20,810 bases of DNA, taken from positions 1-20,810 of the IMG/VR virus record IMGVR_UViG_3300030328_002318; one strand, 5' to 3'. This DNA is from a virus. The notes below the pieces were generated by a model. That model saw nothing but the letters and a program-made list of their open reading frames with translations. It did not search any database and had not been told where the DNA came from. Each line of letters begins with the position of its first letter. Position 1 is the first letter of the stretch. Both the position numbers and the translations under genes were made by a program. Positions 13,552-20,810 of the stretch are shown here, in pieces.

Positions 13552-14678
13552 TGGCAAATACAAGAGATCCATTTAATTCTATAAAGACAGCGGCTTCCAG
13601 TTCTAAGAATGCAATAAAATCTAAAGACACTAATATTGTAGCTGGTGACTTATCAGACAAACAATTCTACACAGGTGAAGCAACTGATACCACATCTGTA
13701 AAGATACCAATTGTATATGGAACGGTATTAACAAAAGGTGTTATTGTAGATGAAGAGACTGTTAGTGAAACGGCTCCATTTGCTGGATCAGTTAGTAAAG
13801 ACATAATCAATTATAAGAATTACAAAATTTTAATCAGTGAAGGTGATTGTAATGGTATCAAATCAAATATACTAAATCACACAATCATCAATGGTGTTCC
13901 TTTACAAGATCCAACTACTCCAAGCATAGTAGAACTTGCAGGGGTAGAAGTTAAAGAACAAAAAACCACAACAAGTTCAAGTTGGGGTGCTTCAGCAAAT
14001 CAATTCAGTAGCAGAAGCAAAGATGTTGATATCAGTCCTTTCAAAACAGGAACAACTGATTTAGAAGATTCAATTATAAGAAAAGGTGGCTTCTTACAAG
14101 GACTAGCAGATGTGTCAGCAACTTTAACTAATAACCATATTTTAAAATATAATGCAGATGCAGAAAAGTTTGTATCTGTTCATCTTAATGATGCCGCAAA
14201 TGATATAGGACTATATCTAACTTCAGCATCATCACCATATGGTGTAATAAATGATTCATCAACCTGGATATTACCAACAGCTGGAACATTTACAGTCACA
14301 TTGGCAACAGATAACAGAGCAAGTCAAACACCATTTAGATGGTGGAAGAATGCCGCTGATGCAGGTGGTTCAGGTAATACAAATACTTCTACTGCTTATG
14401 CAGGAACCTGCTTACATATGGATGGATTAGCAAGACCAGATTTATTATTGTATGAAGGTGCCACATATAGTTTTGTTTGTAGTAGTTTAGGATCAGGAAA
14501 TGGTTTCTATATGACTACAGATGGAACAACAGAATACACAACAGGTGTCACAAATTCTAAAACAGAAAGTTCAACATTTACAATAACACCTACAAGTTCA
14601 ACACCAAGAGTTCTTTACTACAGAACAGTGGCAGGAATAAACACTGGTGGTAGAATATTAATCAAGGAGGTTGCATAA
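13551..14678 (+). CDS. Tail hub protein, N-terminal gpJ-like part with cupredoxin-like domain
   Basis: The 375-aa product has a gpJ-like N-terminal block at about 50-135: KIPIVYGTVLTKGVI, then YKILISEGDCNGIKSNIL and a NGVPL loop. A fibre-type motif follows at 184-210 (GLADVS...HILKYNADAEKFV). The C-terminal part (about 298-373) runs YEGATYSFVCSSLGSGNGFY, a DGTTEYTTGVTNS loop, a TFTITPTSS strand and LYYRTVAGINTGGRILIKE. That matches cupredoxin-like domains frequent in marine phage structural proteins, without an evident copper ligand set. Genes for gpK and gpI, usual between L and J in lambda, are absent. It is joined to both neighbours by TAATG overlaps. Confidence 0.72.
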   Translation: MANTRDPFNSIKTAASSSKNAIKSKDTNIVAGDLSDKQFYTGEATDTTSVKIPIVYGTVLTKGVIVDEETVSETAPFAGSVSKDIINYKNYKILISEGDCNGIKSNILNHTIINGVPLQDPTTPSIVELAGVEVKEQKTTTSSSWGASANQFSSRSKDVDISPFKTGTTDLEDSIIRKGGFLQGLADVSATLTNNHILKYNADAEKFVSVHLNDAANDIGLYLTSASSPYGVINDSSTWILPTAGTFTVTLATDNRASQTPFRWWKNAADAGGSGNTNTSTAYAGTCLHMDGLARPDLLLYEGATYSFVCSSLGSGNGFYMTTDGTTEYTTGVTNSKTESSTFTITPTSSTPRVLYYRTVAGINTGGRILIKEVA

Positions 14679-16888
14679 TGGGAACTTATATTAGAGCACC
14701 AGAAAGTTCAACACTAACAGGCTCATTGGATGTTAAGTTTAACACTGATTTCTTGTTCCATACATCAGCATCATCAACACAGGCCCAGTTAAGTGGATTA
14801 ACAATGTCTGGTATGGCAGATTATGAATTAACTTGGTTTGGTTTAGCAATTGGTGGTAATACATCACACATAACTTCAACAGCATTTCAACTTAACATAG
14901 ACAACACAAATATGACACAGGCTTTTGGAGCCACAGGTGGTAATGGTCTTGATTTTGATTTGGCATTGACTAAAAGTTTCAGTAAAGCTGGAAGTTCTGC
15001 TCCATCAACAGATTCAAGATTGTTTGCTCTTGTAGAAGGAGATTATTCTACTTTTGGCAATGTGACTGCTACAACATTATCTGAAGCCTACAAAGAAATA
15101 TGGACAGGTGGTAAACTAAGAAATGATACCAGTGCTCCATTGTATGCCAGTTATGTTCACAGTGGCATCACTCTTAATTTTGCCACAGCGGCAATGGGAA
15201 CAGGTGGACACATTTACGATTCTGATGCAACCAATGTCTTATTCATATCATTTTGGGGACCTGGTAGGTATGTTAAGGAAGTAGCCAAAAGACTTAAGAT
15301 AAGACCTACATCAAATGAGACCACAGAATTTATATTACAAGCCTGTGTGAGAACTGAAGATGTTGATACGGTATTTTCACCTATTTGTAGATTGAGAGAA
15401 TCATCTACAGGTTATGATCCAGATTTAACAACAAATTCATTTATATACAATCAAGGTGAGGAACAATCACTCTTTACATCTATCCACAAAGACAGCACAA
15501 CAGGTTTATTAGATAATGTAGTATATCCACACACTTCATTGGTTCAATTAAGTTATCCAAGACCTTCAACATTTAAAGATGAAGATGACACAACAACATT
15601 TTCATTTATCTATGAAGGTATAAAAGTTCCAAGTTTTTCAGCTGGCCCATCTGGTGCAGGTGAAGATCCAACATTAGGTTCTGATGCACATAGTTCAATA
15701 ACTGCATTGGTGGCATTAGACTATATTACATCTAAAAGATATGGAATGGGAGAAATGGTTGCTGATGTTAGTAGAACAGGTCAATCAAGTGGTAATGAAC
15801 AAGCGGCAAAGATAAACAATCAACTTTATGAAGCCTCACAAAGATGTGCAGATTCTTTAAAAGTCACAGCAACAGATGGATCTACTACTACACAGGACAG
15901 ATACACTTTTAATAGTGTGATTGATAGTGATCAAGACAAGTTTGAAACATTATCTAAAATCTTAAACAATATGCACAGTGAATTCTATTTCCATAATGGT
16001 TTCTTAAACATATATCAAGATAAACCAACTGATCCTGTAAAAATTGTAAATCAATCAAATGCACATAACATAGAATTCTCAGGTAGAAATCATTTACCAG
16101 AAGTGAATACAATGTATGTTAAATTTAATAATGAAAGAAAAATGTTTAAACAAGATGTAGCCTTTGATGAATTAAGAGATCAATTGAATACTGGTATGCC
16201 TGTAGTATCTAAAGAAGTTATTATGGCAGGTATAACAAACAAACATCAAGCATTAAGACATTCAAGATATCTACTTGAAAATGAAAGACATAAAAATGAG
16301 TTTGTGACATATACAGCTGGTGCGGATCATTGTTATATGAAACCAGGCGATTTATTATATGCTGATTCTACAAAAGATAATGGCAAAAAACATTCAGGTA
16401 GAATTGTAAGCATCAGTTCAACAACTGCTACAATAGATGGTGCTATTGAAATGGATGGTAGCAAAGGTTATAGGATTCTAATTGAAAATGGATTTACTGG
16501 TTCAAATGAATACAATGCACACGAACAGACAGTGGTCAACAACACAATATTTGAAACTTCAATAACAAATACATTTACAGGAACACAAGATATAACTCAA
16601 TTACAATTAGGTAGTGTGACAGGATTAAACGATATCAATGCTGGTAAATCTGCTTTGACAGATTACAATGGACAAGCATTTATATTGATAGAAGATACTG
16701 CACCTGCAACTAAACCTTACCAACAAGAAAAGATTTATAAAATAATAAGCATAACTGAAACTTCACCATTTGTATATGAAGTGGTGGCACAGAGATATGA
16801 TTCAAGCAAATGGGACACGGTGGACGAAGGCTACTTCTTTGGATATAGTTTATCAGAAAGTTTAGCAACAGGATACACGGAGACATAA
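14678..16888 (+). CDS. Tail hub protein, central and C-terminal gpJ-like part
   Basis: The 736-aa product continues the hub. After a beta-rich N-terminal third come FISFWGPGRYVKEVAKRLKI, ALVALDYITSKRYGMGEMVA and a Q-R-C-A-D helix. Further on come FETLSKILNNMHSEFYFHNG, LPEVNTMYVKFNN and PGDLLYADS. The (D/N)Y-(L/I)-(T/L)-x-x-R-Y-G-x-G motif followed by a (F)-x-x-(L)-x-x-(I/M)-(L)-x-x-(M) helix is diagnostic of the phage tail hub family to which lambda gpJ belongs. It probably forms the trimeric tip that binds the receptor-binding proteins. Splitting J over two genes is unusual; the overlap with the preceding stop suggests equal production of both parts. Confidence 0.82.
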   Translation: MGTYIRAPESSTLTGSLDVKFNTDFLFHTSASSTQAQLSGLTMSGMADYELTWFGLAIGGNTSHITSTAFQLNIDNTNMTQAFGATGGNGLDFDLALTKSFSKAGSSAPSTDSRLFALVEGDYSTFGNVTATTLSEAYKEIWTGGKLRNDTSAPLYASYVHSGITLNFATAAMGTGGHIYDSDATNVLFISFWGPGRYVKEVAKRLKIRPTSNETTEFILQACVRTEDVDTVFSPICRLRESSTGYDPDLTTNSFIYNQGEEQSLFTSIHKDSTTGLLDNVVYPHTSLVQLSYPRPSTFKDEDDTTTFSFIYEGIKVPSFSAGPSGAGEDPTLGSDAHSSITALVALDYITSKRYGMGEMVADVSRTGQSSGNEQAAKINNQLYEASQRCADSLKVTATDGSTTTQDRYTFNSVIDSDQDKFETLSKILNNMHSEFYFHNGFLNIYQDKPTDPVKIVNQSNAHNIEFSGRNHLPEVNTMYVKFNNERKMFKQDVAFDELRDQLNTGMPVVSKEVIMAGITNKHQALRHSRYLLENERHKNEFVTYTAGADHCYMKPGDLLYADSTKDNGKKHSGRIVSISSTTATIDGAIEMDGSKGYRILIENGFTGSNEYNAHEQTVVNNTIFETSITNTFTGTQDITQLQLGSVTGLNDINAGKSALTDYNGQAFILIEDTAPATKPYQQEKIYKIISITETSPFVYEVVAQRYDSSKWDTVDEGYFFGYSLSESLATGYTET

Positions 16889-16892
16889 TAAT

Positions 16893-19886
16893 ATGGCAAC
16901 ACTTAACATACCAATTGCATACACACAACACTCACCTTATGTGAGAGGCACAGTGACTTATTCTTGGGTTGATACAACGGCAATCACTGCCGTGTCAGGA
17001 TTCAATGCAGGTGCATCTGGTATTACAGGAGTGGCAACAAATTTATCAAGTGCCAATGTTGTTGTTTCTTTTGATTCAAATTCAAGTGCTACGGTTGATC
17101 TAACAGCCTGCACAACAGGTGGACAATTAACCGTGCCAACCAATTATAATAAAGATATAACATTAACAATTACAGCTGATTTACAAGTAGGACTAGTTCA
17201 TTCAGCTACATCTAATGTTAAGAAAGTTTTAAAACACACTTTCGTTGGAACATCAGATTCAACAGTGACAAGTTCAGCGGCAAACCCTACTTTCACTGAA
17301 GCAGAATTTGTAGCAGGCACAACAAAAGATCTTGGAAACTTTACAGTCAATGATGCTGACTCAGGAGCCACTTATATTGCCACAATGACTTATGATAAGT
17401 CTTTAGGAAGTATAACATATTCAGATACAAGCATTGTGACATCTAACCCAGCGAATGATGTTATAACAACTTCTACCGTTTCAACATTGAACACGGTGTT
17501 GAGTGGTATGATGTATAAACCATTATTGGTATCAAGTCCTACTGCTGGTGCTTATGCTTTACAAGATCAAACATTAACACTAACAATGAAAAACACACAT
17601 TCATCATTTAATGATGATAAGATAAATGGTCAACCAACAACAATGAATGCTACCATAAACAATTCTCTATCATTTGCAAAATCAGGATCTGCTCCAAGTT
17701 TTACAGAAACAGATTCAAGTGGATTTGATAACAACGGTAAGAGCCTTGGAACATTTACCTTATCACCAACAATTACTTTTTCAGGTGTTAATTTTGTTGC
17801 CAATGTCACTTATGACAAGAACAAGGGACAGATAACTTATCCAGATGCTTCAATTGTTCAATCATCAGGAATAGGAGATATTATAACAACAAATTCTTCA
17901 GCGACATTGAATACTGCATTAACCAATGCCACTTATGTTCCAACAACTTTGACATCAGGACAAGATCTTGAAGAAATATCAGCTGACACGATAACAATTG
18001 AAGTCACAACTGATCCACCTTTACCAATTACAAATTCAACTCAAACTGTGACCACAGTGGTTGCGGCAGATGAAGAAGAAATATCAGGAATAGCTGATTT
18101 CACTTATGTTGAAAACACTTTGAAAACTATATTCTCAAGCCTACAGATAACAGACACGGCAGATGCCGCTGGTGGAACAAATGAAGTCTATGCTATCGTA
18201 TTAAAACCAACTGCGAATACAGAAATCAATATCACTCAAGGTGATGCATACAGCAATACCACAACTTATGTAGGAACTTCGTTTGATTTAAACAACAATG
18301 GTGTGTCAGCTTTGAATTCAATGGTGATACAAGGATTTAAAACTGAATTGAATCAATGGTTAGCGGATGCAGACAACACAATAAACTATCTGCCTGCATC
18401 TGAAATAACATCATCTGACACAATGACTGTAGATGTGTATAGAGCACCACACGGGACTGCCTACAACTTAGATATCAATTCAAACTTTTCAACATTCAAA
18501 CAAATATTCAAAGGTGATACCGTAAACATTGATAATTCAAGCACAGTGACAACTCTGAGATTACAAGACAAGAGCTCATCAATGAGTTATAGAACTGGTT
18601 TGAATGTAATACAGAGTGAAACATTTGTTGATGCCACAACTTGGGGTGCTATAGATAATTTCAGAAATATATTACCAAATCCAAGGGTAGTTTTCAAATC
18701 AAAATACAGTGACAACATAAAATTAAAAGTTTCATTGAACACTTCACTGACAACGACAGAATTTGGAACTCTTGATTACTTTGATTCCATTGCAGGTGCG
18801 GCCTCATCCACTCATTCAGGAACATTCACAGCCGCTGACCAAGAACTTGTAGATACTTTGCCACAAGGTGGTCCAAATGGATATGCTGGTGGTTTGGGAG
18901 GGACTGTTGCAGGAGCAATAAACTATCTAAGTCATCACAATATGCAATATACACATCTATCTCATAACTGTGGCACTTTGTCAGCTGTATCAGATGAAGA
19001 AACAGCGACTTTGACATACACGGTTTCTAACACAGATGACACATTAGCAACTTCTGTTTCAATGCCATATCTAATCGTAAAAAGTGGTTCCACAAATGGA
19101 TTAATTACAACAACAGGAACACCATTTGCAACTGACTCATCAGGAACGATTATCAGTATGTGGTTATATACACCAAGCACATATGATATGATTGATAGTC
19201 ACCCAGCCGCAACAGATATGTTATTTGAAGCTGGAGACTTCGTAAATGCAGATCCAAATCCTTATTACATATATTGCAAGATGGATAGATCATCATCAGG
19301 TGGTAGTGCTCAATATCAAAGATTAAGATTTGGAATAAAACAAAGCACCACAGAAGGATTTTTTGGCGATCTAACTCTTGGCGGGGTAGGAGATCAAATA
19401 TTAAATTCAAATGGATGGAATCACATCATTGTTGGTTTCAGAACTAATTCAGGTGAAAGTATGACCCCAGAAGGTGGTGTAAATGGCCTTGCAGGTGCAT
19501 TTATAAATGACAATGCCTTGGCAGTTCCAAGCACCTGGGCTTCAGGTTTAAGTGGTATCAACAACTTGAGATTTCCAGCTGATGGAGGAGGTGCTTATAA
19601 GGCTCATATACAAATATTCAATGGATTCACAGGTGGAGATGTAAATGCTTCAGGCAAATACGGACCCAAGGCGAAACAATGTATATCAATTGAAACTAAT
19701 CCAAGTATCACAACTAAAGAACAATTCAGACCAACCGTTAGAAATGATCTACACGGTTTTATACACGGTGATGCAACAAGTTGGAGAGTTAAAGGAACTA
19801 TGGGTGGTTCTATATCAGCCGCAGGAACAGGACAGGCATTAGCACCAGCACCAAGTGGTGTAGATTATACTGTTCAAGCACCGTAA
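16893..19886 (+). CDS. Large tail-tip adhesin with cadherin-like repeats and a lectin-like domain
   Basis: The 997-aa product is Ser/Thr-rich and beta. Two related repeats lie at about 133-233 and 269-372; each runs F-T-E, DLGNFTV or SLGTFTL, (M/V)TYDKS/NxGxITY, D-x-IxT, STLNTVL or ATLNTAL, Y-x-P and a closing strand. A more diverged copy is at about 402-517. This scheme matches cadherin-like/surface-adhesin repeats. Residues about 740-930 (GTIISMWLYTPSTYDM, WNHIIVGFRTNSGE, LAGAFINDNA) resemble a concanavalin/LamG-type lectin fold that may bind host glycans. GGAG at 16879-16882 precedes the start. It follows the hub genes with a 4-nt gap. Receptor binding is inferred. Confidence 0.7.
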   Translation: MATLNIPIAYTQHSPYVRGTVTYSWVDTTAITAVSGFNAGASGITGVATNLSSANVVVSFDSNSSATVDLTACTTGGQLTVPTNYNKDITLTITADLQVGLVHSATSNVKKVLKHTFVGTSDSTVTSSAANPTFTEAEFVAGTTKDLGNFTVNDADSGATYIATMTYDKSLGSITYSDTSIVTSNPANDVITTSTVSTLNTVLSGMMYKPLLVSSPTAGAYALQDQTLTLTMKNTHSSFNDDKINGQPTTMNATINNSLSFAKSGSAPSFTETDSSGFDNNGKSLGTFTLSPTITFSGVNFVANVTYDKNKGQITYPDASIVQSSGIGDIITTNSSATLNTALTNATYVPTTLTSGQDLEEISADTITIEVTTDPPLPITNSTQTVTTVVAADEEEISGIADFTYVENTLKTIFSSLQITDTADAAGGTNEVYAIVLKPTANTEINITQGDAYSNTTTYVGTSFDLNNNGVSALNSMVIQGFKTELNQWLADADNTINYLPASEITSSDTMTVDVYRAPHGTAYNLDINSNFSTFKQIFKGDTVNIDNSSTVTTLRLQDKSSSMSYRTGLNVIQSETFVDATTWGAIDNFRNILPNPRVVFKSKYSDNIKLKVSLNTSLTTTEFGTLDYFDSIAGAASSTHSGTFTAADQELVDTLPQGGPNGYAGGLGGTVAGAINYLSHHNMQYTHLSHNCGTLSAVSDEETATLTYTVSNTDDTLATSVSMPYLIVKSGSTNGLITTTGTPFATDSSGTIISMWLYTPSTYDMIDSHPAATDMLFEAGDFVNADPNPYYIYCKMDRSSSGGSAQYQRLRFGIKQSTTEGFFGDLTLGGVGDQILNSNGWNHIIVGFRTNSGESMTPEGGVNGLAGAFINDNALAVPSTWASGLSGINNLRFPADGGGAYKAHIQIFNGFTGGDVNASGKYGPKAKQCISIETNPSITTKEQFRPTVRNDLHGFIHGDATSWRVKGTMGGSISAAGTGQALAPAPSGVDYTVQAP

Positions 19887-19907
19887 TATACTTTTTTTAT
19901 AAGGAAA

Positions 19908-19915
19908 ACTAAATA
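19908..19915 (+). promoter_or_regulatory. Late-promoter-like octamer before the 112-aa structural gene
   Basis: ACTAAATA, followed by CAAAT, lies in the 51-nt gap after the adhesin gene. A seven-T run at 19892-19898 lies before it, but no stem precedes that run, so I do not call a terminator. AAGGA at 19923-19927 precedes the ATG at 19938. Confidence 0.4.
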
Positions 19916-19937
19916 CAAATACAAGGAATAAACACTT

Positions 19938-20276
19938 ATGTCAGCAGGAACATTAAATTTAACAATAGAACAAGGAACTACATTCCAAAACAATATGACT
20001 GCGAATGTAGATGGTTCTACGAACATAACTACTTTCACTTTCGCAAGTCAAATTAGAACAGAAGCCATAAGTGATCATATTTTAGCCACATTTACAGTGA
20101 CTAAAACAGACAACACAGCAGGTGAATTTAACATCAGTCTAACTGACACACAGACAGCAGGTTTACCAGTGGGAACACACAAATGGGACCTTGCTTATGT
20201 AGATTCAAGTGATAGTTCAAGAAGAAGATTATTAGAAGGTAATTGCACCGTGGTAGCACAGGTGACAAGGAGTTAA
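19938..20276 (+). CDS. Small virion structural protein, tail-fibre associated
   Basis: The 112-aa product is an all-beta, Thr-rich single domain: LNLTIEQGTTFQNNMTANVD, then FTFASQIRTEA, a GEFNISLTDTQTAGLPVGTH stretch with KWDLAYVD, and LLEGNCTVVAQVTRS. The scheme I-x-(Q)-G-(T)-x-F, a (S/T)-(Q)-I-R strand, LP-x-G-x-(Y/H)-x-W-D-L and R-x-L-x-G-x-x-x-V-x-x-x-V-T recurs in small phage tail proteins, including Ig-like baseplate proteins. It may cap or attach fibres. It is followed, 3 nt later, by a fibre gene. I recognise the pattern but cannot give a defined role. Confidence 0.7.
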   Translation: MSAGTLNLTIEQGTTFQNNMTANVDGSTNITTFTFASQIRTEAISDHILATFTVTKTDNTAGEFNISLTDTQTAGLPVGTHKWDLAYVDSSDSSRRRLLEGNCTVVAQVTRS

Positions 20277-20279
20277 TAT

Positions 20280-20810
20280 ATGGCAACAACAGTCACAACA
20301 ACAGGATCAGTCACTAACATCACAGTCACAACAGGAACACAAAATCTATTTTCTAATGTTGCCGCAGATTCAGGCACAGTGGTTGTTGATTCAACAACTG
20401 ATGTATTAACAATAGCAGGCGGTGAAGGTATTGACACAACAGGAACACCAGGCACAGACACAATTACTATTGCTGGAGAAGATGCTTCAACAAGTAATAA
20501 AGGTGTTGCAAGTTTTAATTCAAGTCATTTCTCAGTAAGCTCAGGTGCTGTATCATTATCAACTGGAATCAATAGTTTATCAGATGTAGATACCACAGGT
20601 GTAGCAAATAACAAAATTCTAAGATACAATTCAACATCATCAAAATTTGTAATGGCAGATGCAACAGGTATATCACTGACAGATATAAGTGTGACAGATG
20701 CAGGTGGCGATGGATCATTAGCATATAACAATTCAACAGGTGTTATTACATACACAGGCCCAAGTGCTAGTGAAGTAAGAGCACATATTACAGCTGGTGA
20801 AGGAATTGAT
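20280..20810 (+). CDS. Tail fibre protein, partial at the right edge
   Basis: ATG at 20280 is preceded by AAGGAG at 20267-20272 and the frame remains open to the end of the window (177 codons). The product is repetitive and low in charge: an N-terminal [14 protein letters not shown], then [40 protein letters not shown] and [16 protein letters not shown], then [18 protein letters not shown] with SKFV. The TIAGG-x-GIDT and GEDAS-x-x-NKG-x-ASF repeats are typical of trimeric fibres in marine phages. The ending [12 protein letters not shown] begins another such unit. It is likely the receptor-reaching fibre of the tail; the C-terminal tip is outside the window. Confidence 0.8.
   Translation, partial: MATTVTTTGSVTNITVTTGTQNLFSNVAADSGTVVVDSTTDVLTIAGGEGIDTTGTPGTDTITIAGEDASTSNKGVASFNSSHFSVSSGAVSLSTGINSLSDVDTTGVANNKILRYNSTSSKFVMADATGISLTDISVTDAGGDGSLAYNNSTGVITYTGPSASEVRAHITAGEGID

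Noticed and set aside
19645-19842. 65-codon plus-strand frame inside the adhesin gene
   Set aside because: Fully nested in another frame of a strong gene and without a ribosome site.
19887-19907. Terminator at the seven-T run after the adhesin gene
   Set aside because: No stem precedes the T run.
1-20810. CRISPR array, insertion sequence or attachment site
   Set aside because: No regularly spaced direct repeats, transposase or integrase coding sequence was seen.

Overview
The window is AT-rich, tightly packed DNA from a tailed bacteriophage with a long non-contractile (lambda-like siphovirus) tail. It is most likely an uncultured marine phage of an AT-rich bacterium such as a marine alphaproteobacterium. 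The phage call rests on a complete plus-strand head and tail gene order. The marine/host call is inference from base composition, the style of the tail-fibre repeats and a cupredoxin-like domain in a tail-tip protein. No integrase, replication, lysis or tRNA gene is visible.

Left part (1-840, minus strand): a small divergent cluster encodes a 92-aa protein of unknown function, a 45-aa very basic protein and a 61-aa single-pass membrane protein. A pair of GC-rich hairpins follows, then a promoter with consensus -35 and -10 hexamers drives a further gene that runs off the left edge. The cluster has its own promoter and a leader hairpin.

Middle gap (841-1608, about 770 nt): no convincing protein gene. 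A sigma70-type promoter points right and places a start site at the base of an 11-bp hairpin. Several more stems follow, then a dense array of about eleven short hairpins and palindromes running almost to the small terminase gene. This is the best candidate for an undescribed element: a large structured phage RNA, a packaging site, or both.

Head module (1609-8716, plus strand): small and large terminase, DUF4055-type portal, an unannotatable-looking 26-aa lysine-rich peptide overlapping the portal stop, scaffold, major capsid protein, an intrinsic terminator, then adaptor, head-closure, neck and tail-terminator proteins.

Tail module (8739-20810): tail tube, a two-frame tail-assembly chaperone joined by a well-formed -1 frameshift signal, tape measure, gpM-like and gpL-like tip proteins, a gpJ-like hub divided between two genes, a 997-aa adhesin-like protein, a small structural protein and the start of a tail-fibre gene. 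Genes from the tape measure to the second gpJ-like gene are coupled by overlaps of one to sixteen bases.

Regulation: every plus-strand intergenic gap of 20 nt or more in the structural region carries an octamer resembling the T4 late promoter (NATAAATA or ACTAAATA). I did not find these octamers inside genes by eye. The small terminase gene and the 92-aa gene both lack a Shine-Dalgarno sequence and have the octamer exactly 5 nt before ATG, so their mRNAs may be leaderless.
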